This document shows positions 7,771 through 14,468 of a DNA stretch of 64,000 bases, in pieces (position 1 is the stretch's first letter; each line of letters starts with the position of its first letter). The DNA is from Crocosphaera chwakensis CCY0110 (GTDB taxonomy: Bacteria > Cyanobacteriota > Cyanobacteriia > Cyanobacteriales > Microcystaceae), in NCBI RefSeq assembly GCF_000169335.1, contig NZ_AAXW01000002.1:62001-126000 (forward strand), in the 5' to 3' direction. Both the position numbers and the translations under genes were made by a program. A model generated the notes under the pieces. It searched no databases, was not told the origin of the DNA, and saw only the letters and a list, made by a program, of their open reading frames with translations.

Positions 7771-10380
7771 TTAACTTAAAGCACCGGCTGGAATACCTAA
7801 AATATCTTCAATTTTGGGCATTTCATCTAACGGAATAACCCGTCCTTCGTCTTCAAATCCTGTCATTTGATCAAAGTTCAAATAACGGTACAATTCATCG
7901 GCAAAGGGATCAATTTTTTGGGTAACAATCTCCATATATTCTTCAACAGTGGGTATTTTTCCTAATAAGGCACATACCGCAGCTAACTCTGCCGAACCGA
8001 GGTAAACTTGCGCCCCTTTACCCATACGATTATTAAAGTTACGGGTAGAGGTAGAAAACACTGTCGCATTGTCTTCTACTCTTGCTTGGTTGCCCATACA
8101 TAGAGAACATCCCGGCATTTCTGTCCTTGCCCCTGATGCAGCAAACACTCCATAAATACCTTCTTCTCGTAGCTGTTTTTCATCCATTCGGGTTGGGGGA
8201 CAAATCCATAAAACAGATTTAATACGGCCTGCACCCTCTAAAATTTTGGCAGCCGCGCGGTAATGGCCAATATTAGTCATACAGGAACCGATGAACACCT
8301 CATCAACTTTATCCCCTGCACATTCTGACATTAATTTAACGTTATCAGGGTCATTAGGTGCAGCCACAATGGGTTCTTTAATCTCGTTTAAGTTGACTTC
8401 GATAACATCAGCATACTCTGCCGTTTCATCTGCTTCCATTAACACGGGATTTTTTAACCATTCCTCCATTTTTGCAGCCCGACGCATTAAGGTTCTAGAG
8501 TCTTGATAACCCCGTGCAACCATATTTTTAATTAAGGAAATATTGGAGCGTAAATATTCAGCGATGGTGTCTTTTCCTAACTTAATGGTTGACCCTGCAC
8601 AGGACCTTTCTGCTGTTGCATCGGTTAATTCAAAAGCCTGTTCAACTTTTAAATCAGGTAATCCTTCCATCTCCATAATACGACCATTGAAAACATTAAT
8701 TTTGTTCTCTTTGGCAACAGTTAATTTACCTTCTTGAATGGCAACCCAAGGGATAGCATTAACAATGTCTCTTAACGTTACACCGGGTTGCAACTTTCCA
8801 GTAAACTTAACTAATACTGATTCTGGCATATCCAAAGGCATCACCCCTAATGCTGCTGCAAACGCAACTAAACCGGAACCAGCAGGGAAGGAAATACCCA
8901 AAGGAAAACGAGTATGAGAGTCTCCCCCGGTTCCTACTGTATCGGGTAATAACATCCGGTTTAACCAAGAGTGAATAATACCGTCACCCGGTTTCAACGC
9001 CACACCACCACGGGTTGCAAAGAAGTCTGGTAAGTCTTTATGGGTGTTGATGTCGACGGGTTTGGGGTAAGCAGCAGTATGACAAAAACTTTGTAAGGTT
9101 AAGTCTGCATTGAACCCTAAACAAGCTAACTCTTTCAACTCATCTCTTGTCATGGGTCCTGTGGTATCTTGAGAACCAACAGTGGTCATCATCGGTTCAC
9201 AAGACGTTCCCGGTCTAACCCCAGGTAAACCACAAGCTTTACCTACCATTTTCTGGGCTAACGTAAAGCCTTTGCCAGTATCTTCTGGCATACTAGGACG
9301 TACAAAAATGTCACTGGGTTCGAGTCCCAACGCTGCACGGGTTTTATCCGTTAACGCCCGTCCGATGAGTAAGGGAATGCGTCCTCCAGCCCGAACTTCA
9401 TCTAAAATAGTTTCAGGTTTCGGGGTGAAGGTTGCAATAACGTCTCCTTCTTCGTTGGCGACTTCTCCTTTGTAGGGATAGATGATGATAACGTCGCCGG
9501 TTTCCATTTCTGAAACATCGCATTCAATGGGAAACGCGCCGGAGTCTTCTGCTGTATTGAAGAAAATAGGGGCTATTTTCCCGCCGATAATGTAGCCACC
9601 AGCCCGTTTATTGGGGACAAAGGGTATATCATGGCCAATGTGCCATAAAACCGAGTTAATGGCTGATTTACGAGAGGAACCGGTACCCACTACATCCCCG
9701 ACATAGGCCACAGGATAGCCTTTTTCCTTGAGTCTAGCAATGGTTTCGATCCCTTCTGGCATGGTTGACTCTAACATGGCCAACGCATGGAGGGAAATAT
9801 CGGGTCGGGTGGTTGCATGAGGTGCAGGAGATAGATCGTCTGTATTAGTTTCTCCTGGCACTTTAAAGACGGTGACGCGAATAGTTTCGGGGACTTTGGG
9901 TTTATTGATGAACCAAGCAGCATTGGCCCATGCGTCAATGACTTGTTTAGCGTAGGGGTTGCTTTCGGAAAGTTCTAAAACATCATTGAATGCGTCAAAC
10001 ACTAACAGGGTTTTGCTTAATGCGGTGGCTGCTTCTGAGGCAATATTACTATCCGAAGATTGGAGCAACTCTACTAAGGATTGTACATTATAGCCTCCCA
10101 TCATGGTTCCTAATAAGTCTACTGCACCTTGAGGGGAGATGAGGGGACAGGTTATTTCACCTTTAGCGACTCCGGTTAAAAACCCTGCTTTAACATAAGC
10201 TGCTTCATCGACACCAGGGGGAACTCTATCCCGTAATAACATCAACAGTTCTTCTTTTTTGTCTTCTGGGGGGTTTTTTAAGAGTTCGCATAGTTGCGAT
10301 GTTTGTTCTGCGGTTAAAGGTAAGGGGGGAATACCAAGTTTTGCTCTTTCTTCTGCGTGTTTGTGATAGTTTTCTAACAT
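7771..10380 (-). CDS. acnB: Bifunctional aconitate hydratase B / 2-methylisocitrate dehydratase
   Basis: TCA-cycle enzyme isomerising citrate and isocitrate through a [4Fe-4S] cluster. At 869 residues it has full AcnB length. Domains in order: the N-terminal HEAT-like domain (MLENYHKHAEERAKLGIPPL onward), then the swivel domain (DDLSPAPHATTRPDIPLH-like segment near 180), then the catalytic core with GTGGDSHTRFPLG, GSCMTNIGHYRAAAKIL and PGCSLCMGNQARVEDN, which supply the cluster cysteines. The C-terminus is intact. It is a core gene standing between two blocks of accessory toxin-antitoxin genes. Confidence 0.97.
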   Translation of the reverse strand: MLENYHKHAEERAKLGIPPLPLTAEQTSQLCELLKNPPEDKKEELLMLLRDRVPPGVDEAAYVKAGFLTGVAKGEITCPLISPQGAVDLLGTMMGGYNVQSLVELLQSSDSNIASEAATALSKTLLVFDAFNDVLELSESNPYAKQVIDAWANAAWFINKPKVPETIRVTVFKVPGETNTDDLSPAPHATTRPDISLHALAMLESTMPEGIETIARLKEKGYPVAYVGDVVGTGSSRKSAINSVLWHIGHDIPFVPNKRAGGYIIGGKIAPIFFNTAEDSGAFPIECDVSEMETGDVIIIYPYKGEVANEEGDVIATFTPKPETILDEVRAGGRIPLLIGRALTDKTRAALGLEPSDIFVRPSMPEDTGKGFTLAQKMVGKACGLPGVRPGTSCEPMMTTVGSQDTTGPMTRDELKELACLGFNADLTLQSFCHTAAYPKPVDINTHKDLPDFFATRGGVALKPGDGIIHSWLNRMLLPDTVGTGGDSHTRFPLGISFPAGSGLVAFAAALGVMPLDMPESVLVKFTGKLQPGVTLRDIVNAIPWVAIQEGKLTVAKENKINVFNGRIMEMEGLPDLKVEQAFELTDATAERSCAGSTIKLGKDTIAEYLRSNISLIKNMVARGYQDSRTLMRRAAKMEEWLKNPVLMEADETAEYADVIEVNLNEIKEPIVAAPNDPDNVKLMSECAGDKVDEVFIGSCMTNIGHYRAAAKILEGAGRIKSVLWICPPTRMDEKQLREEGIYGVFAASGARTEMPGCSLCMGNQARVEDNATVFSTSTRNFNNRMGKGAQVYLGSAELAAVCALLGKIPTVEEYMEIVTQKIDPFADELYRYLNFDQMTGFEDEGRVIPLDEMPKIEDILGIPAGALS

Positions 10381-10591
10381 TGAGTGTCTCCTTCGGTTGT
10401 TTAGGGTTTGGCTATCATAACGTTTTGTTATCAGTTTACTGAGTTTCTGAGCGTTTGCGCTTTGTAACGTTAAGTATTTGTGTCAAGAGAAGTTGATAAA
10501 TGTTGACAAACTCTATGGTATTCTCTGGACAATTCTATTTTTGAACTTGTTATAATTAAAATGGGAATCTTGAGAGGTTTTAAGAAAAAAA

Positions 10592-11095
10592 ATGGCGTTT
10601 CCAGATATCATTAATCCAACAGATGACAAACGAGTATTTGAGTCTGCAAAGCAAATAATAATAACAAAAAACTCTGTTAAATTCGGTTCTTCTGTATATC
10701 AATTTAGGAATATGACGGGATTTAAGGTGGGTGAAATTCCAAAGGCTCGTTTATCTTGGTCAACAGTTATTGGAATAACCATAGTAGGTCTTTTTATTAT
10801 TAATTTCAATAAGTTGGTGGGAATTGGATTACTTGCTCTAGCAATCTTTTTACTGTATAAGCATTTTACACAAATTCAATATTATGGATTAATAATATAT
10901 TTTAACTCAGGACAATCCCACATTTTTACCAGTAATGATAAAAGCTTTTTGATGGATATCGTAAATGCTCTCTATGATTTAATGGAAACTTCTCAAGAAG
11001 GTACTATTTATATAGATATGAGTAATAGATCAGTTAATGTTGAAGGTGATCTTCAAGGTAATGCAGTTGCAGGAGATGGAAGCCACATTAATTAG
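10592..11095 (+). CDS. DUF6232-like membrane protein with C-terminal GNxxAGD motif
   Basis: 167 residues. The N-terminal domain (AKQIIITKNSVKFGSSVYQF, then a conserved-looking MTGFKVGEI) precedes two transmembrane helices at about residues 53-70 and 75-90, and a second soluble part. This layout resembles DUF6232 proteins. The tail, about residues 144-167, reads SVNVEGDLQGNAVAGDGSHI, and nearly the same phrase opens the next gene. Poor RBS. Function unknown; the shared motif suggests the two products work together or bind a common partner. Confidence 0.6.
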   Translation: MAFPDIINPTDDKRVFESAKQIIITKNSVKFGSSVYQFRNMTGFKVGEIPKARLSWSTVIGITIVGLFIINFNKLVGIGLLALAIFLLYKHFTQIQYYGLIIYFNSGQSHIFTSNDKSFLMDIVNALYDLMETSQEGTIYIDMSNRSVNVEGDLQGNAVAGDGSHIN

Positions 11096-11150
11096 AATAT
11101 TCCTAAAATTATTTAAACATTTATAAGTTATTTATGGAGGTAGCAGTGTT

Positions 11151-11549
11151 ATGAACGACAGAAAAATTACTGTAGATGGCTCACTTGTTGGAAATGCGAT
11201 CGCAGGTGATCATTCAACTATTAAAATGGGTAAAAACTCAAGTATAAATAGTGGAAAAGAAAATGATCCAGTACAAGAATATTCTCAACTGGAAGACTTA
11301 ATTAACAAATTAAAGGCAGTAATAATTGCAATTCCTGAAATTCAACAAGAAGATAAAAAAGAGGCAATCAAAGAACTAGAATCTATCTCAAAAATAGAAC
11401 AACATCCTAAAAATGAGCAACTTAAAAAATCAGGGAAAAAGTCATTAAGATTTTTGAAGGGACTCATTTCTGAATTGCCAACAGCCACTCAATTAGTGGA
11501 AGAATGTCACAAGCTTTTGTCGGCGATAGTGTCTCTCTTAGGATTTTAG
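11151..11549 (+). CDS. Small protein with N-terminal GNxxAGD motif, unknown function
   Basis: 132 residues. The N-terminal segment KITVDGSLVGNAIAGDHSTI repeats the motif at the end of the preceding protein. The remainder is helical and charged (QLEDLINKLKAVIIAIPEIQ, EAIKELESISKIEQHPKNEQ) with a hydrophobic C-terminus (EECHKLLSAIVSLLGF), resembling the helical tails of cyanobacterial effector-associated proteins. RBS GGAGG lies about 10 bases before the ATG. 55 bases separate it from the upstream gene, so the two probably form an operon. Confidence 0.6.
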   Translation: MNDRKITVDGSLVGNAIAGDHSTIKMGKNSSINSGKENDPVQEYSQLEDLINKLKAVIIAIPEIQQEDKKEAIKELESISKIEQHPKNEQLKKSGKKSLRFLKGLISELPTATQLVEECHKLLSAIVSLLGF

Positions 11550-11616
11550 ATTTATTTAAAGTTATCATTCTCTATCTTATAACTGCTATGACTATGTATT
11601 AGCATTTTATCTCATT

Positions 11617-11838
11617 ATGCCTAAAAAAATTAGAGAGTTAAAACGCTTGCTAAAAAAAGCAGGTTTTGTGTATCGTTCTGCTAAAGGTAGTCATAGTCGC
11701 TGGTATCATCCTCTTTTACCAGAATATCCTATTACCATAGCAGGAAAAGATGGAGATGATGCTACACGTTATCTAGAAAAGCAAGTCGAAGAAACACTCA
11801 TTAAATTAAAAGAAATTCAAAATAAGGAGTCTGAATGA
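11617..11838 (+). CDS. hicA: HicA-family toxin
   Basis: 73 residues. KIRELKRLLKKAGFVYRSA, then KGSHSRWYHP with the catalytic histidine of the HicA fold, then PITIAGKDGDDATRYLEKQV. Its last four bases overlap the hicB start (ATGA). This pair is in toxin-antitoxin order, the reverse of the pair at 4787-5282, and sequences differ, so the two are not recent duplicates. Confidence 0.9.
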   Translation: MPKKIRELKRLLKKAGFVYRSAKGSHSRWYHPLLPEYPITIAGKDGDDATRYLEKQVEETLIKLKEIQNKESE

Positions 11839-12077
11839 TGAAATCACCTTATACTATTGTTATTCTTTGGTCAGATGAAGATCAATGTTATTTAGTTCAT
11901 TTACCAGAGTTTCCTACTCAGAAGTTTCATACTCATGGAGATACTTATGAAGAAGCATTAAAAAATGCTCAAGAAGTCTTAGAATTACTGATAGAAGAAT
12001 ACAAAGAAGATGGTAAAAGTTTACCTCAACCTTTATCAGTTAATCAACTAAACACTAATAAAGTGGTAATCGCTTGA
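11835..12077 (+). CDS. hicB: HicB-family antitoxin
   Basis: 80 residues. YTIVILWSDEDQCYLVHLPEFP is the classic HicB RNase H-like strand pair, followed by THGDTYEEALKNAQEVLELL and a short tail without a DNA-binding domain. Coupled by a 4-base overlap to hicA. Ends 24 bases before the BrnT start. Confidence 0.92.
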   Translation: MMKSPYTIVILWSDEDQCYLVHLPEFPTQKFHTHGDTYEEALKNAQEVLELLIEEYKEDGKSLPQPLSVNQLNTNKVVIA

Positions 12078-12081
12078 TAAA

Positions 12082-12100
12082 TTTTAAGCTAAAATAGTTA
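12082..12100 (+). promoter_or_regulatory. Promoter-like repeat upstream of brnT
   Basis: TTTTAAGCTAAAATAGTTA. The same 19 bases occur at 13557-13575 before the MazF-type module, and TTTAAGCTAAAAT occurs at 55661-55673 before the pentapeptide gene. TAAAAT at 12090-12095 is a good -10; the expected transcript start would fall on the brnT ATG itself, and there is no Shine-Dalgarno. Confidence 0.45.
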
Positions 12101-12101
12101 C

Positions 12102-12395
12102 ATGGACTTTCAATGGGATGAAAAGAAACATCAAACTAATATCAAGAAACATGGTTTTGATTTTATTGATGCTTGGGAAATTTTTGAATCTCCAATGTTA
12201 ATAGAATTAGATTCACGACAAAACTATGAAGAAGAGCGTTATATTGAAATCGGGTTCTTAAGACAGTATATTGTCGTTGTTGTCTTCATAGAACTTAATG
12301 ATAGCGTTATCCGTATTATTTCATTAAGGAAAGCATTGAAACATGAACAAATCAAATTCACAAAATACATCAGAAACCAACTGGGAGAGAATTGA
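12102..12395 (+). CDS. brnT: BrnT-family toxin
   Basis: 97 residues of the BrnT RelE-like ribonuclease fold. MDFQWDEKKHQTNIKKHGFD is the diagnostic opening (WDxxKxxxNxxKHG), followed by FIDAWEIFESPMLIELDSRQ, EERYIEIGFL and IRIISLRKALKHEQIKF. No ribosome-binding site is visible and a -10-like element ends six bases before the ATG, so the message may be leaderless. Its end overlaps brnA by 53 bases if the long brnA start is used. Confidence 0.92.
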   Translation: MDFQWDEKKHQTNIKKHGFDFIDAWEIFESPMLIELDSRQNYEEERYIEIGFLRQYIVVVVFIELNDSVIRIISLRKALKHEQIKFTKYIRNQLGEN

Positions 12396-12621
12396 GAAAA
12401 TGACAGATAATGACATTGACACCTCGGATATTCCTCCCTTAGATGATGATTTTTTTGCAAATGCAACCCTGAGAATGCCAAAGAAAAAAATATCAGTTAC
12501 CTTAGAAATTGATCAAGATATTTGGGAATGGTTTGCTGCACATGGAGAACAATACCAAACAAAAATTAATACAGCTTTAAAAATGTATGCTAACGAAACA
12601 AGAAAACAGCAAAATTCATAA
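12343..12621 (+). CDS. brnA: BrnA-family antitoxin
   Basis: 92 residues. TNWERIEKMTDNDIDTSDIP followed by PLDDDFFANATLRMPKKK is the usual BrnA N-terminus, and the C-terminal QDIWEWFAAHGEQYQTKIN is its ribbon-helix-helix DNA-binding domain. The start at 12343 keeps the conserved NTSETNWERI segment; a shorter start at 12400 is possible. BrnA neutralises BrnT and represses the operon. Confidence 0.92.
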   Translation: MNKSNSQNTSETNWERIEKMTDNDIDTSDIPPLDDDFFANATLRMPKKKISVTLEIDQDIWEWFAAHGEQYQTKINTALKMYANETRKQQNS

Positions 12622-12652
12622 GAATTAATGATTATTTTTCGGATTTATGCTG

Positions 12653-12877
12653 ATGACTAAACCTGATGTTAAAACAATGAATCTTAAAGATTTGAGAAAA
12701 TATATTTTATCTCATCGAGAAGATAATGAAGCTTTTTATACTTTTGTTGATCGAGTTGACACAGAAAAAAAATGGATAAATAATCCGCCGCTAGATTCAA
12801 TAGAAGACATGGATAATTATCCAGATTTTTTAGATAAGATTAAGAAAGATAAGGATAGGAAAGTTCCTGAAAGTTAA
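12653..12877 (+). CDS. DUF6887-like small cyanobacterial protein
   Basis: 74 residues beginning MTKPDVKTMNLKDLRKYILS, then HREDNEAFYTFVDRVDTEKK. This matches the pattern of DUF6887 proteins, which in cyanobacteria usually precede a DUF6888 partner. No intact DUF6888 gene is seen downstream. An ATG two codons upstream (12647) is an alternative start. A TA-like role is inferred from context only. Confidence 0.6.
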   Translation: MTKPDVKTMNLKDLRKYILSHREDNEAFYTFVDRVDTEKKWINNPPLDSIEDMDNYPDFLDKIKKDKDRKVPES

Positions 12878-12937
12878 AGATATAATTGTAATTACAGTTT
12901 ATTTATGGAGATCAATAACATGAAAATTAATGATTAT

Positions 12938-13234
12938 TTACTTGATTCTCTTTTTCGACTGTTTAGGATCACGTTTAACATGAAAACAAGCGATAATGAA
13001 AATTAGATCATCTTCAACGATATAAAATAACCCATAAGGGAATCTAGATAATAATTTTCGCCTAACATTTTGATAAATAAGAGGATAAGCAAAAGGATTT
13101 TTTTGAATCGAACTTAAACTATCATCAACCTTACGAATAAACTCAGAACCCAGTTGATTGACTTGTGTTTCGTACCATTGATAAGCTTTCTCTAAATCTA
13201 ATTCTGCTTCATCAGAAATCTTAACTTTGTAAAT
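12938..13234 (-). CDS. RelE/ParE-family toxin without a standard start codon
   Basis: 98 codons with an intact ParE-like body: YKVKISDEAELDLEKAYQWY, then LGSEFIRKVDDSLSSIQKNP, FAYPLIYQNVRRKLLSRFPY, and FIIACFHVKRDPKQSKKR. In frame the codons before TAC are TAG-AAA-ATA-ATT, so no ATG, GTG or TTG is available near the expected start; ATT (13232-13234) or ATA (13235-13237) would have to be used. The 5' end overlaps the antitoxin stop, as expected for a coupled pair. Either a rare start codon or an inactivated toxin. Confidence 0.6.
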   Translation of the reverse strand: MYKVKISDEAELDLEKAYQWYETQVNQLGSEFIRKVDDSLSSIQKNPFAYPLIYQNVRRKLLSRFPYGLFYIVEDDLIFIIACFHVKRDPKQSKKRIK

Positions 13235-13451
13235 TATTTTCTATAATTCTTTGTTTAACTTCTTCCCAAGATGACCCTTGATTTTCAATATTTTGATAAG
13301 TTTCTAATCGTCTATCTAACTCTTGTTTTTGCGACTCAGTTAAAGGAACTTGATCAGCATCAATAATAATACTATCCCAAACATTTGCGATTAATTCAAG
13401 TTTTTCAGGAATGGTAAGAGAAGCAATTTGTGCAGATAGTAGTTTATTCAT
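13221..13451 (-). CDS. Addiction-module antitoxin (TIGR02574-like)
   Basis: 76 residues. SLTIPEKLELIANVWDSI and PLTESQKQELDRRLETYQ, then GSSWEEVKQRI, is the pattern of the putative addiction-module component family that pairs with RelE/ParE toxins. Upstream of and overlapping the ParE-like gene by 14 bases, in antitoxin-toxin order. Confidence 0.88.
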   Translation of the reverse strand: MNKLLSAQIASLTIPEKLELIANVWDSIIIDADQVPLTESQKQELDRRLETYQNIENQGSSWEEVKQRIIENNLQS

Positions 13452-13510
13452 AGATTCATTAAAATATGTTTTTGATCTTATTCTAGTTTAACAAAAAAAT
13501 ATTGATCAGG

Positions 13511-13545
13511 TAGCGATCTTAATGGAAGAGATCCGCTTTTCGCTG
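13511..13545. repeat. Interspersed hairpin repeat, copy 1
   Basis: TAGCGATCTTAATGGAAGAG then ATCCGCTTTTCGC. The core GAAGAGATCCGCTTT is also found inside moaA (62914-62943), both preceded by AGCGATCT. The GATCT/AGATC halves can pair. Likely a small mobile or dispersed repeat. Confidence 0.5.
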
Positions 13546-13556
13546 TGCTTGATCAG

Positions 13557-13575
13557 TTTTTAAGCTAAAATAGTT
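13557..13575 (+). promoter_or_regulatory. Promoter-like repeat upstream of the MazF-type module
   Basis: Identical to 12082-12100. TAAAAT at 13566-13571 would place the transcript start near 13578, about 22 bases ahead of the first ATG of the antitoxin. Confidence 0.45.
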
Positions 13576-13599
13576 ATATCGAAATACAAAACCGTGACT

Positions 13600-13785
13600 A
13601 TGAGTATAACCAAAGCAGAAATTAAAGAAATAATTATGAAACTTCCCGTAGAAGAAATAAAGCAACTAATTGATGAAATACAAGAAACTATGCAAACACA
13701 AGATTTGATGAAACTAGCAGAAACAGGGTTCCAAGAATGGAATGATCCAGAGGAAGATATTTATAATAATGAAACCGAAAATTAA
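13600..13785 (+). CDS. Putative antitoxin of a MazF/PemK-type pair
   Basis: 61 residues, almost wholly helical: ITKAEIKEIIMKLPVEEIKQ then LIDEIQETMQTQDLMKLAET, with an acidic tail. It overlaps the toxin by 17 bases, as in coupled TA pairs. A GTG two codons upstream (13594) is an alternative start. No recognised DNA-binding domain; identified mainly by its partner. Confidence 0.65.
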   Translation: MSITKAEIKEIIMKLPVEEIKQLIDEIQETMQTQDLMKLAETGFQEWNDPEEDIYNNETEN

Positions 13786-14116
13786 TGAAATTTGGTTAGT
13801 TTCTTTCCCATTTAGTAATTTACAAGCAACTAAACTTAGACCAGCTTTAGTTATTGCTATTCATCGAAAAGAAGCAATTATCTTAGGAATATTTTCAAAA
13901 ATACCTAACGAAAATCTACGGGAGACTTGGGTATTAATTTCTGATAAAGATCCTGAATTTAAGCTAACTGGACTTAAGAAAACTTCCTTAATTAGAGCAG
14001 ATAAGATAGCAACTGTCAATGAAACAGTATCTCAAAAAAAACTAGGTATTTTATCATCTAACTCTATCGAAAAAGTAAAATTTGCTCTTAGAAAGTCTCT
14101 TTATTTATTAGATTAA
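13769..14116 (+). CDS. MazF/PemK-family toxin
   Basis: 115 residues. MKPKINEIWLVSFPFSN has the GxIWxxxFP-like first strand, LRPALVIA the conserved RPxxVI motif, and GLKKTSLIRADKIATV the helix-strand with the SxxxxDKI region of the PemK/MazF endoribonuclease fold. The ATG at 13769 fits the family start better than the upstream in-frame start. Last gene of the block. Confidence 0.9.
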   Translation: MKPKINEIWLVSFPFSNLQATKLRPALVIAIHRKEAIILGIFSKIPNENLRETWVLISDKDPEFKLTGLKKTSLIRADKIATVNETVSQKKLGILSSNSIEKVKFALRKSLYLLD

Positions 14117-14159
14117 CTACATACTAAAGATTAATAAATTTATTCTAGATTTTTTGATT

Positions 14160-14315
14160 GTCATTGCGAGGGGAATGAACGATTAGTATAGTTTTCTGTT
14201 TTGTTATCATTCCCCCGAAGCAATCTTTATTTTTCTGTTGACTGTTTTATAGATTGCTTCTGGGTGTTGTTAGTTAGACTTAAAACTAACTATTTATATT
14301 ACCCCTCGCAATGAC
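14160..14315. repeat. 156-bp inverted element made of two facing repeat units
   Basis: Outer arms GTCATTGCGAGGGG (14160-14173) and CCCCTCGCAATGAC (14302-14315) are perfect inverses. Inner arms GAAGCAATCT (14217-14226) and AGATTGCTTC (14251-14260) are also perfect inverses. Each half therefore reads GTCATTGCGAGGGG... GAAGCAATCT, a widespread bacterial dispersed-repeat pattern, in opposite orientation. It lies in the 352-base gap between the MazF-type gene and the sulfatase; no gene was found there. AACTCAGGTTAA at 14337-14348 resembles a MITE end seen at 24729. Confidence 0.75.
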
Positions 14316-14468
14316 TGATGAGTTTGTCGTTGACTAAACTCAGGTTAATTAGAAGTTAACTTAAACTAAAAAATTTAGTTTAGTCATTATATTTTTCTAA
14401 AAAATAGTTATAAAAATGATCAACTTGTGATAGTTTGAGGGGCAAGCACCTACTTTTTAATCTTTTTC

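Noticed and set aside
8291..9475. Plus-strand ORFs inside acnB
   Set aside because: They are shadows of the acnB gene on the other strand, which has full family motifs.
12239..12481. 80-residue minus-strand ORF across brnT/brnA
   Set aside because: Antisense to two recognised genes; no family match.
12920..13006. 28-residue ORF starting MKINDYLLDSLFRLFRITF, preceded by GGAG
   Set aside because: Considered as a truncated DUF6888 partner of the gene at 12653, but it does not resemble that family and overlaps the ParE-like toxin on the opposite strand.
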